Part shown: positions 1-8,008 of the stretch, one piece after another
Numbering within the stretch: the first letter of the stretch is position 1
Layout: each line of letters begins with the position of its first letter
Assembly (NCBI GenBank): GCA_910592005.1
Contig: CAJVPP010003986.1
Location: 1 to 10,353, forward strand
Direction of reading: 5' to 3'
DNA length: 10,353 nucleotides
Source: Funneliformis mosseae
Lineage: Eukaryota; Glomeromycota; Glomeromycetes; Glomerales; Glomeraceae
Notes under the pieces: generated by a model
The model's input: only the letters and a program-made list of their open reading frames with translations
Told to the model about the DNA's origin: nothing
Database searches by the model: none
Made by a program: the position numbers and the translations under genes

Positions 1-2744
1 ATTTATTTTTAAAAATTAGTTTTTTATAATAAAAATATAAATAATTATATAATAATTAATAAAATAACTTACTATCTAATTAATTATATATTTTTAAATA
101 AAATTTAATAAATTTAATTATTATAAAAATATAATTATATAAAATAAATTAATAAAATAACTTACCATCTTATTTATTAAATATAAAATTTGGTTAATTT
201 TAATTTATAATAAAAATATAATTAAAATATAATAAATAATAAACATAATTTACTATCTATTTTATTTTTATAAAAAATTAATTAATTTATATTTTAATAA
301 AAAAAAATATTAATAAAAATAACTTACCATCTAAATTATTAAATATTTTTTAATAAAAAATTGTAATTAAATTAATTATATAAAAGAAATAATTAATTAT
401 AAATAATTGGTATTTATATTTACCAACTATTTATTAATAATTATTATTTATATTTTTTATAAGTAAGTTATTATTAAAATTAATTAAAAATATAAAATAA
501 ATAAAATAAAAATTACCATCTAAATAATTAAATATTTTTTTAGATAATAATTTAATAAGTTTAATTTATAATAAAAATATAATAAATACAAATAATCAAT
601 AAATAATTTACCATCTAAATTATTTAAATATTAATTAATTTTAAATTATAATTAAAATAAGAAGATTAATAAAAGTAATTTACCTTCTAAATTATTTAAT
701 TTTTTTTATTAAATAAAAATTAGTTAAACTACTTTATAGTAAATTGTAATAATATAAATTATTAAAAAAATATTTTTATTATCTAAATTATTAATATTTT
801 AATAAAATTTAATTAATATAATAAAAGTAATTAAATATAAATAATTTATAATAATAACTTACATCCTAAAATATAAATTATTAAATATTTTTTTTAAATT
901 AAAAAAATTAAAATCAAATTTAAAATATAACAAATAACTTACCTACTATTATTAATTATTATTTATTTTTATATAAAATATTATTAAATTTAAATTATAA
1001 ATAATTTAAATAATCAATAAAAATAACTTACAATCTTAATTATTAAATAATATTTAATTAAATATTTAAAAGAATAAAAAATTAAATATAAAATAAATAA
1101 TTAAATAACTTACAATCTAAATTATTTAATATATATTAAAATAAATATTTTAATTATATTAATATTATATTAAAAAAATAAAATAGATATAATTTACCAA
1201 CTAATATATTATTAATAATAATTATTATTTAATAAAAAATTTAATTAAATAACTAAATATAAATAATAAAAATAAATAATAAAAATAATTACCAACTAAA
1301 TTATTAAATATATTTCAATACAAAATATTTTTAATTAAAATTTATATTAATTAAATATAAAATAATTAATAAATAATTTACCATCTAATTAATCAAATAT
1401 ATTTATAATAATTTAATTAAGTTTATATTATAAAATAATATAATTAAATTATTATTTTAATTTACCATCTAAATTATTAAATATAAATTTAGTTTACTAA
1501 ATATAGTATTAATATAATTAATTATAAAATAATTTACCATCTAAATTATTAAATATATTTTTTAAATGGTTTTTTATATAATAAGATTTTATTTAATTAA
1601 GTAATTAATAAAAATAACTTACTATCTAAATTATTAATTTTTAAATAAAAAGATTAGTTAATTAATTAATAACTAATTTTTAATTATTAAAACAAAATTA
1701 GTTAATTAATAAAATAACTTACCATCTAAATTATTTTATTTATTTAAACAAAAATATAGTTAAGTTTAAAAAGTATAATTAAATATTACTAATTAATAAA
1801 ATAACTTACAATCTAATTATTAAAATAAAATATTTAGTTTACAGTAAAAGGCATAATTAATATAGATAATTAATAAAATAACTGACCATCTAAATTGTTA
1901 AAATAAAAATTTAGTTTAATCTAATAATTAACATTTAAATAATCAATAAAATAACATACCATCTAAATTTTATTTATTTATTTATTTTTTTATTAAATGA
2001 AAATTTAATTAAATTTAAATTATAATTAAATTAGATAATTAAAACTTACAATCTAAATATTAAATAATTTTTAGATATATTGCTTTACTATAAAAAAGTA
2101 TAATTAATCAATTAAGATACTTACTTTCTTTAATATATTAATAAAATATTTTATAAATTCGTTAATTTTAATGAAAGTAAAAATTTAATAAATTAATAAA
2201 AATTAACTTACGTTCTATAATATTTTAATATGGTAATTAATTATTATTATAAAAATATACTTAAATAAACATGACCAATAAAAATAACTTACTAACTAAA
2301 TTATTGTTAACCATTTAAAAAAAGGATTAATTAAGTTTAATTTACAATATTAAGAATTGAAATAACTTACTCCCTTTAGTGTTATTAATTTTTACATAGA
2401 AAGTATAATTGAATTTAATAATTTTAATTGTAATGTCTTAAAATAAATTAATATATGACTTACAATCTATAGCGTCATTAATCATTATTTTTTTAAAAAA
2501 AAAAAAATAAAAAAATAAAAAAATTTAATTGTTAAAGCCAATTTTTAGAAACATGAAAAATAGATAAATATTCATTACTATTTAATTCTTTTAAAGTAGG
2601 AGCATCAGGAACATCTGAAACTGGCTCTATCAATGATATTATTAAAGTTAGATCTTAGTCTAGTATTTAAATAATTAACGAATTATAATATCGGTTAATG
2701 AATAATAGCTACTATTTGTATTTACCTTCGTCACTATTGTACAT
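1..2744 (-). CDS. Putative gene with an array of 3-nt (single-codon) exons, 3' end outside window
   Basis: I do not recognise this gene. Exon 1 (2744 down to 2726) starts with ATG in the context AACAATG, reads MYNSDE plus one base, and ends at a GTAAAT donor. Exon 2 (2626-2579) follows a CTAAC branch-like site and ATAG acceptor and continues in frame as EPVSDVPDAPTLKELN plus one base, ending at a GTAATG donor. Then follow 29 three-base segments, each set between AG and a donor-like hexamer. Joined in the phase left by exon 2 they read without a stop, beginning NWIKQNYDDYDNDDVV, then DYLGY and KDDVDDND. The product would be acidic, rich in Asp, Asn and Tyr, with no signal peptide or membrane segment. 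Every intron is phase 1. The donor of the unit at 780-782 is lost. The Asp bias may partly follow from splice consensus, since G before GT plus AT after AG spells GAT. The alternative is a non-coding AT-rich repeat array next to a small two-exon gene. Confidence 0.5.
64..2470 (-). repeat. 29-unit array of acceptor-NNN-donor motifs, spacing 72-100 bp
   Basis: On the minus strand each unit has the form (A/T)AG, three bases, then GTAAGT or a close variant, usually followed by TATT. The triplets start at 73, 166, 254, 328, 424, 517, 612, 684, 780, 863, 943, 1032, 1114, 1198, 1293, 1382, 1466, 1538, 1623, 1723, 1810, 1887, 1960, 2050, 2125, 2212, 2293, 2371 and 2464. By hand count the donors are GTAAGT 16, GTAAAT 8, GTAATT 2, GTCAGT 1, GTATGT 1 and lost 1. 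The acceptors are TAG 25 and AAG 4. The triplets are ATG 10, ATT 5, ATA 4, TTG 3 and seven others once each. Mean spacing is about 85 bp and the spacing does not keep a fixed length. Between motifs the DNA is almost pure A/T, and plus-strand C bases fall nearly only inside the motif. The array continues to the left edge. Confidence 0.93.
731..784 (-). other. Array unit with a lost splice donor
   Basis: The unit keeps the TTTAG acceptor and an ATA triplet (780-782), but the next two bases are AT where every other unit has GT. If the unit is skipped, its neighbours join as T plus AA, which makes TAA, a stop. If the triplet is somehow included, the codon is TAT (Tyr) and the frame continues into KDDVDDND. 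A GTAGTT about 47 nt further on could act as a donor, but it would leave the wrong phase for the following units. This is either a loss-of-function change, a natural end of translation, or a base error at 779. Confidence 0.55.
2579..2626 (-). other. Exon 2 of the microexon gene, with a possible alternative 3' end
   Basis: Forty-eight bases encode EPVSDVPDAPTLKELN after joining to exon 1. The composition is protein-like, and GC is clearly higher than in the flanks. The GTAATG at 2578-2573 serves as donor in phase 1. The following intron (2467-2578, 112 nt) contains a long T-rich tract before the ATAG acceptor of the first 3-nt exon. If this intron is retained, the frame continues for 15 more codons (ending ...HVSKNWL) to a TAA at 2534-2532, giving a complete 37-residue protein. 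So exon 2 could be internal or terminal depending on splicing. Confidence 0.5.
2726..2744 (-). other. Exon 1 of the microexon gene
   Basis: Nineteen bases from ATG to the last G before GTAAAT encode MYNSDE plus the first base of a split codon. The split codon is completed as GAG (Glu) by the first two bases of exon 2, which keeps the frame open. The intron (2627-2725, 99 nt) has a GTAAAT donor, a CTAAC sequence about 20 nt before its end and an ATAG acceptor, all normal for a fungal intron. A TTTAG lies just upstream of the ATG (ending at 2750), so a further 5' UTR exon is possible. I see no convincing TATA box at a usual distance. Confidence 0.5.
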
Positions 2745-2819
2745 TGTTACTAAATTATAAAAGAAAAATTTTTTTTTTTCAAATCGAGTTATTGACGTTT
2801 TTAATGAAATGTTAACCGG

Positions 2820-2877
2820 TGTTGTAGCCCAAATGCGTTAAGATCATTTCGGATAATAGCGCATTTGGGCTACAACA
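2820..2877. repeat. Perfect inverted repeat, 18-bp arms around a 22-bp spacer
   Basis: The left arm 2820-2837 begins TGTTGTAGCCC and ends AAATGCG. The right arm 2860-2877 is its exact reverse complement. The arms are much more GC-rich than the flanks. The element could form a strong hairpin and looks like a very short non-autonomous inverted-repeat element, or the two ends of one that lost its middle. No clear target duplication is visible. It lies about 75 bp upstream of the start of the microexon gene (which reads leftward), so it could also affect that promoter. Confidence 0.8.
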
Positions 2878-3245
2878 GTGTTACTTCGAGGTGTAACGTT
2901 GCTGCTCAATATATGTTGATCATCCTGTAGAGATTATCGTTTTTATATTAAATGCTGCGGATATGATGAGAAAACAACCACGTGAAATACAATCAAGTTT
3001 TTTATCTATAAAATATTATAGTCTATAATACAATAATGAGTATTAATCATAGGATAGTCGTCCAAATGATCCAATATTTTTATCAATCAATTGACGACCA
3101 AGGAAACATTTTGGGTTATAAATAAAATTCCCATAATGAAGCCTACTTGGTTTAACGTTATTAGATATTTATACGAAATTTATAAAAAAATTTTTAGTAA
3201 AATGGTAACTCATTATGAAGGAATACTTGAAATTTAAGTTTCTTA
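2878..3245. other. Intergenic stretch without a supported gene
   Basis: I see no recognisable gene. A 29-codon ATG-to-TAA frame on the plus strand (3036-3125) ends SIDDQGNILGYK and is protein-like in composition, but it is too short to support without other evidence. It could be another decayed coding fragment. Confidence 0.4.
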
Positions 3246-3392
3246 TGGGACCTTTGCAATAGAAAGGGGAAACTTCCGGAAAAATCAATTTTATTTTTAT
3301 GTCAATTATGATTTCAGGTATTTCAGGTCCTAAATATGTTCAGATTAACTTATTTTTTATTTTTCCCAGCACTTTCTATTGCAAAGGTCTCA
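3246..3392. mobile_element. Miniature inverted-repeat element, copy A
   Basis: The element is 147 bp with terminal inverted repeats. The left end begins TGGGACCTTTGCAATAGAAAG. The right end, reverse complemented, begins TGAGACCTTTGCAATAGAAAG, a single difference over about 21 bases. It has no coding capacity; the 63-codon open frame overlapping it is chance. TA precedes the left end, but the right side is followed by AA rather than TA, so only half of a TA target duplication is seen. The interior matches copies B and C. It was probably moved by a Tc1/mariner-like transposase elsewhere in the genome; this is inferred from the size and the TA in copy C. Confidence 0.8.
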
Positions 3393-3904
3393 AATTATAT
3401 AATGTATTAATAAAAAAGGAATTATTATTTATTAAGCGTAGAACTCTGATGAATAATATAAAAGAACACATGTTCTTTCCTAAAGAGTAATGATGAAGGC
3501 AAACTTTCGTGCTATTGAACTTTCCTTCTTTAATGATTTCCAAATTCTGCGGTTAACTTAAGTCATGAAGAACAATATAACAATGAATAATCCATTTGTT
3601 AAAAAACTATGCAATTTTTTTATTTTTTGATCAGTTGTACTTGTGAGATTCCTTTTGATAAATAAAAGGAGACATTATTAAAATGTTGATCCTTGGGAAT
3701 AATTTTCTTTAAAACAATATTAATTTACAGGATCATTGCAAACAATTTTCATGTTTCAAAATTTTTTTTATGATGACAGAAATGGTTGCGCCAATACTTT
3801 TTTTTTTAAAAAAAAAGGGTGGAATAATTGTAGATGAATTTTAAAAAGTGTAAATGCTAAGTTTTCTTAAAGAAAATAGAACCTTGAAATTTTCATTTTC
3901 TATG
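3393..3904. other. Intergenic stretch without a supported gene
   Basis: The DNA is AT-rich with several A or T runs (for example near 3797-3818). I see no recognisable coding sequence, RNA gene or repeat. Confidence 0.5.
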
Positions 3905-4042
3905 TCAAAAAGTGCTGTTGAACATACTTGCTTTGTAATATGTGGAAATTCTTTCATTTATAAATATAATCCTTTCTGATGAAAGCCCATTGCAATCTGT
4001 TCTTTCTAAAAGAATTCTCTTTAGAGTTTTATCCTTTTTTTT
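3905..4042 (-). pseudogene. Possible decayed coding exon, family unknown
   Basis: Reading leftward from 4042, directly after a CTAAT...CCATTTAG acceptor-like sequence, a frame of 45 codons runs to a TGA at 3907-3905. It contains RILLERTDCNGLSSERII followed by FINERISTYYKASMF, which looks like real protein rather than translated AT-rich spacer. No ATG begins it, so it would be an internal or last exon. A second frame overlaps the end and continues with FDIENENFKVLFSLRKL, which suggests a frameshift inside an older, longer coding region. I cannot name a family. The evidence is composition, the acceptor and the two matching frames only. Confidence 0.33.
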
Positions 4043-5179
4043 CTAAATGGTCTTTATTAATTAGAAATTAATTTGAAAGGATCGCAAATATAAAATTTAA
4101 GTTAAAATATTTCCAAAAATAAATCAACCACTTAATAATAATAAACCTTGATACCTATACATATTTTATCCTATCCGGTCCGGTTGTTTAATTTGGAGAA
4201 AGTTTAAAGCAATGCTCACAGGGTTGGAAGTGGATATATAAACTTATATACGTACATGTAAAACTTATATATGTCTAAATCCAATACTGTAATGCGCATG
4301 ACATTTATGAGATAGATGCGTTTGCGGGCAAGAATAAGCGGAGTATTTCCTATTCGAGAAAAGTTCCACATTTTTGCTGAATTATTTAGGCCCTCTTCTG
4401 CTGACATGACATAAATTATCATCAGTCTAAACTCAGTAAAGGCAGTCCTTTCTTTTTATAAAAAACGAAACAATAGCATTCTCAGTATTAGAAAAACAAT
4501 GACTTTATTTGAATGTGATAAATTCTTGTTAAAGTGAATATATTAGTATAATATCCATACCTCTGGATATTCATTTTACAAATCAATATTTTGTTTGGTT
4601 ATTATTATCGAATAATTAAAATTACCTCTTTATTTATTTATTTATTATTATTATTATTTTAATAACAAAAAGCATTTTGATTAAATTAACTGATTTTTAA
4701 GGACAATATTTTTCATTAAATTTATAATTCGCGCAAATCAATTTTTATGGATGCGTTGCCAGTAAAACCACATTACGGATCATATGATTTACTATATCTC
4801 ATGATTTGATTTTACTGGAAAGAAACGTTCCCATACGTTATCTTTATTGTAATTTCATATGTAGACAATAAAATGTACTTTTAAGCTTAGCCGATCGCAT
4901 TAGTAAAATAAATAAATAAAATATGTTTTTATTGGTATGTGTAGAATAATAATCTCATTTATATTATCTATTATATAATATTGTCGGAAATGACCTCGCC
5001 ACTAGTAGGTAAAATAGTAAGAATCCATATAGAAGACAAATTAGAATTTTCGAGCATTTATATTGAAAATTATAATCATTTGCGATCGTGATGATTTTAA
5101 TTTATATTAAGACATGTTCATATAACTTTAATATAATCGATTTAAATTACTGCCGAATGGTACTAGTCTAAGTTAATTT
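4043..5179. other. Intergenic stretch with small hairpins and a simple repeat
   Basis: No gene is well supported. A minus-strand frame (4216-4422, open upstream to about 4460) contains SAEEGLNNSAKMWNFSR but matches nothing I know. There is an AATATCC/GGATATT hairpin at 4550-4571 and a TTTA/TTA simple repeat at about 4628-4660. An imperfect inverted repeat (CCAGTAAAACCA at 4759-4770 against TGATTTTACTGG at 4807-4818, 11 of 12 pairing) has the palindrome ATCATATGAT between its arms at 4779-4788. The last could be a tiny element or a fold-back structure. Confidence 0.4.
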
Positions 5180-5370
5180 AACCAGTCAATTAACCGGTTA
5201 AAGATTCTTAGCCGATTATGCAACCTCTACTCTCAAGCATTTCATGCATTATGTGCTGATAAGCATGCTTCATTAAAGTAAAAGAAGCAGAAGAAATTCT
5301 GGGAAGATATAATTCTCTATTAAGGGAATATACTAATGAATGGAGTAAAACTAAACTTTTCTTAAAATAA
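5180..5370 (+). pseudogene. Possible decayed coding fragment with a frameshift, family unknown
   Basis: Two protein-like pieces sit head to tail in different frames. From 5180 one frame reads LSRLCNLYSQAFHALCADKH and on through ASLK. At about 5275-5280 the protein-like reading passes to a second frame, which gives VKEAEEILGRYNSLL and then REYTNEWSKTKLFLK before TAA at 5368-5370. The second piece is charged and helix-forming and could be the end of a coiled coil. No start codon or upstream exon is evident. One indel would join the two. I cannot name the family, and chance open frames are not excluded. Confidence 0.33.
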
Positions 5371-5630
5371 GGACGATAATTTTATCAAAAACGCAATTTT
5401 GAGTAATATTGAGTGTAGATCATGTATTTAAATGATCTTCTGAATTATGTAGATTGTAAATTTTTTTGTCAAAGAATATTATGAAAGAAAATTAAGGTTA
5501 TTTTTAGAACTAAATATTTTATTGAAAAATATATAACAGCGTTTATTGCCTTATCGAATTCAATTTAATTAACCTTGACTTTTTTAGCTTACAAAAAAAG
5601 TGACTGTTTTAAGGTCAAATATAAAATAAA

Positions 5631-5755
5631 TGGGCCTTTGCAATAGAAAGGGGAAATTGCTGAATTAATTAAAAAATGAGTTAATTCTAAATCTAAACAT
5701 ATTTTGGCCTAAATTCATATTGAAAATTAAAATTTTCCCCTTTCTATTTATTTGA
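5631..5755. mobile_element. Miniature inverted-repeat element, copy B (degenerate)
   Basis: The left end TGGGCCTTTGCAATAGAAAG matches copy A apart from a missing A. The right end keeps CCCCTTTCTATT, but its outer part has diverged, so the exact boundary is uncertain. The interior is in the opposite orientation to copy A: its reverse complement contains AAAATATGTTTAGATT where copy A has TAAATATGTTCAGATT. It lies about 120 bp upstream of the BTB gene start and could lie in that promoter. Confidence 0.65.
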
Positions 5756-6132
5756 AAGTCAAGATCAGCATGTGATTGCACAGTAATTTAAATAACTAAC
5801 CTTAAATATTCATCCCGATTTTGATCAACTACTGTAAATAAGAATTTCGGCAACAAAACCCATTAATCTACTTGAAATATGTCTTCAAAATTTTTTTCGA
5901 AGTTAAATCAAAGTTACATTGAATTATTGGAAGATGATAAATATTATGATGTTACGGTGGAAGTTGGTGAAGATCCAGATGTAAAAATATTTCGTGCGCA
6001 TATGAATATTTTATGTTTCCGTTCTCCGTATTTACGACGAATTTTGGCTTCGAATAAAAAAAATCATAATGATTCCTTGGTTCATTTGAGGTTGCCAAAT
6101 ATATCTCCGAATACCTTTCAAATTATTTTAAA

Positions 6133-6203
6133 GTATGTGTGAATTAACTAAGCATCGATATGTAACATGTATATTAATATTTTTAAAATATTTCAAAACC
6201 TAG
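6133..6203 (+). other. Intron in the BTB-BACK-TLDc gene, with two possible donors
   Basis: A GTATGT donor at 6133, a TTAACTAAG branch-like site at 6143-6151 and a CCTAG acceptor ending at 6203 define a 71-nt intron. It is placed in the conserved IILKYIYGG segment, between the first two bases and the third base of the Lys codon. With this donor the frame breaks a few codons later. A weaker donor, GTGTGA at 6137, would leave exon 1 ending in LKY in phase 0 and join to IYLCGVLELKGQDV without a break. So the reading frame here depends on which donor is used. GTATGT is the better fungal donor. Confidence 0.65.
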
Positions 6204-6790
6204 ATATATTTATGTGGTGTTCTTGAGCTTAAAGGGCAAGACGTTTCAGAAATTTTTAAAGTTTTGATAGCAGCTGATAAGCTTTTTCTTCAAGAACTAG
6301 TTGATTATTTACAAAAATATTTAATTCAAAATAAATCTGAATGGATAGAGCAACATTTTGAATTTACTCATAAAACAAGTTTCCTTTCAAGTAAATTAAT
6401 AGAGCTTCAACGATATTGTACGGACATAATGGCTAAAGAACCTGAAAAAATATTTGTATCACTTGATTTTACTTCACTCTCTGAAAAATCTTTAATCACA
6501 TTCATTAAAAGAGACGATTTACAAATGAGAGAAGTGGAAGTTTGGAAACATGTATTGAGATGGGGTCTTGAACGAAATCCAACCCTTCTTTCAGATCCCG
6601 CAACTTGGAAAAATGATGATTTCAAAGCGATGAAAAACACTTTAAAACGATGTTTACCTAAAATTAGATTTTTTAGTTTTTCGTCCAAGCAATTCTCTCA
6701 AAACGTACGACCATATAAAGACCTGTTAGATCACCGACTATATGAGCAATTGTTAAATTCTTACTTGGATTCTGATAGTAACCAACCGAG

Positions 6791-7378
6791 GATATTTTAC
6801 TTCCTAGAAAAATTAAAATTGAAACGATCATGGATACAAAATTCGTTAATTTAAATATTGTTTTAACAATTTCAAGATGGATTGATAAAACGGTTGATAA
6901 TAGTAATTTTTCTCATTTACGAGAATTATAAGTACCATATAAATTTATATTATTGTTGAGAGGGAGTCGTGATGGTTTTACTCCCAAAAAATTTCATGAA
7001 TTATGTAATGATAAACCTAATACCGTTGTATTTATTAAAGTAAAAGGGACTGAAGAAATTATTGGTGGATATAATCCTATAACATGGGAATCTTATAAAT
7101 ATATATTGGGTTGGGGTCAAACTAAGGATAGTTTTGTATTTTCTTTTAGAAAAATGGATAACCTATCTGAGGATGCGATTTTGAGTAACGTTAAGAATAT
7201 AGATAAGGCATTGCTTTTTAATAGTTGCAGTGGACCTCGTTTTGGAGATTCGGATCTTATCATGTGTTCATCAAATAGAACAGCAGATTACCATCAAATT
7301 TGTTGCAAAAAGAGTTATTATGAAAAAAAGATAAGGGATACCGAAGATTATGAAGTATTTCAAATAATAAAGAGATAA
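6791..7378 (+). pseudogene. TLDc-domain half of the disrupted gene
   Basis: This part is in frame 2 relative to the window, while the BTB-BACK exon ends in another frame (running on to a TAA at 6852-6854). It begins DILLPRKIKIETIMD and continues NLNIVLTISRWIDKTVDN and FSHLREL to the TAA at 6929. After that it is uninterrupted from VPYKFILLLRGSRDG through PNTVVFIKVKGTEEIIGGYN and ILGWGQTKDSFVFSF to EDYEVFQIIKR and a normal TAA. The conserved order of family motifs on both sides of the stop shows it was one domain. TLDc domains in animals are linked to oxidative-stress resistance and V-ATPase binding; nothing here shows that role. The absence of other stops suggests that the damage is recent. 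Confidence 0.8.
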
Positions 7379-8008
7379 ATTATGAAGTATACATATTAGT
7401 GCAACAAATTGGTTTTCGCAAAATGTTGTTTCATTTATATGAATTTTGTTGAACTTACAGACAGATGTTCATTTACTATTAAATTCTAAGTTACAAGGCA
7501 TCATAATTCATATAATCCGAACAAGATTTTAATAGCAATCCTTCCAAAATATCGATCTATACTTTATTGGATCTATTTGAATCAAATTTTCCGGGAAAGT
7601 ATAAGTATGACTAATATATTTTACTAATGTGCTAAGTAAATACAAGAACACCGAGCAATATATAAATAGGTAACAAGAAATCGGCACACATTTACTAATA
7701 GCTCTACGCATATCTTCAGGGCCGGCACTATGTAATGCTGATGGGAATTATCCAAAAAAGGAAATGATTCACATGAATTTTGGCTCATTCTACGCAATAT
7801 CTCTATATTGTTACATGTATTGTTCGGGCTCCTTTCATAAATTAAATGGACTTAATTACTTATTTTTACAAAACTTCAACTACAAAATGATAATCATTCC
7901 TTTTAAATAATAAAGTTAAACTTATTTCATGATTTACATATAAGCCATCCACTGGTGTGAATATCTATCCTTCCGGTGATACTGTTCTAAGAACGAAAAA
8001 GGTTTAAG
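7379..8008. other. Downstream stretch with overlapping open frames, no supported gene
   Basis: Open frames of about 75 codons exist on both strands around 7624-7910. The minus frame (7851-7624) contains EILRRMSQNSCESFPFLD and NSHQHYIVPALKICVEL. An overlapping minus frame reads SALHSAGPEDMRRAISKC. A plus frame contains SSGPALCNADGNYPKKE. These contradict each other, none has a good start, and I cannot choose one. A decayed minus-strand gene is possible but unproven. Confidence 0.25.

Larger units (their letters stand above)
5879..7378 (+). pseudogene. BTB-BACK-TLDc family gene, disrupted
   Basis: The product belongs to the BTB/POZ plus BACK plus TLDc proteins that are greatly expanded in Rhizophagus. 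BTB-BACK proteins are usually adaptors for Cullin-3 ubiquitin ligases; the role of the fungal family is unknown. The BTB domain (5879-6132) shows YYDVTVEVGEDP, KIFRAHMNIL and RSPYLRRIL. A BACK-like region (about 6250-6780) contains LIAADKLFLQELVDYL, KEPEKIFVSLDFTSL and EVEVWKHVLRWGLERNP. The TLDc region (about 6791-7378) contains ISRWIDK, LLRGSRDGF, IIGGYNP, DSFVFSF and YEVFQIIKR. Three lesions are visible. After the GTATGT intron the frame is off by one at GTGGT (6214-6218), where relatives have GGTGGT for Gly-Gly. Near 6789 the reading moves from QPR to DILLPRKIK in another frame. TAA at 6929-6931 replaces the expected Tyr of LRELYVPYKF. Domain identity is firm. Pseudogene status rests on the base calls being right. 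Confidence 0.85.

Noticed and set aside
455..475. A plus-strand AAGTAAGTTATT that could be an inverted array unit
   Set aside because: It is a single occurrence in extremely AT-rich sequence and has no matching partner unit nearby on the plus strand.
1..2470. CRISPR array or simple minisatellite as the explanation for the left-hand repeat
   Set aside because: The repeat core is about 10-25 bases with A/T-only, length-variable interiors, unlike CRISPR spacers. A plain minisatellite does not explain the constant 3-nt gap between AG and GT or the tolerated donor variants, although it remains the null hypothesis.
2464..2578. GTTTCT within the exon 2 extension as the donor into the array (phase 0)
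   Set aside because: It is a poor donor and would put the triplets in a phase with a TAG at 943-945. GTAATG upstream is a better donor and gives an open phase.
3299..3490. Plus-strand 63-codon open frame
   Set aside because: It lies largely inside inverted-repeat element copy A and has AT-rich spacer composition. No family resemblance.
4216..4460. Minus-strand frame of 68 codons, open somewhat further upstream
   Set aside because: One part (SAEEGLNNSAKMWNFSR) looks protein-like, but there is no recognisable family or supporting signal, and the end is low-complexity Tyr/Lys-rich.
6407..6688. Minus-strand 93-codon open frame
   Set aside because: It is antisense to the clearly coding BACK region of the BTB gene and is a shadow of that coding strand.
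7529..7711. Minus-strand 60-codon hydrophobic open frame
   Set aside because: It overlaps other equally open frames on both strands and has no start or family signal that would favour it.
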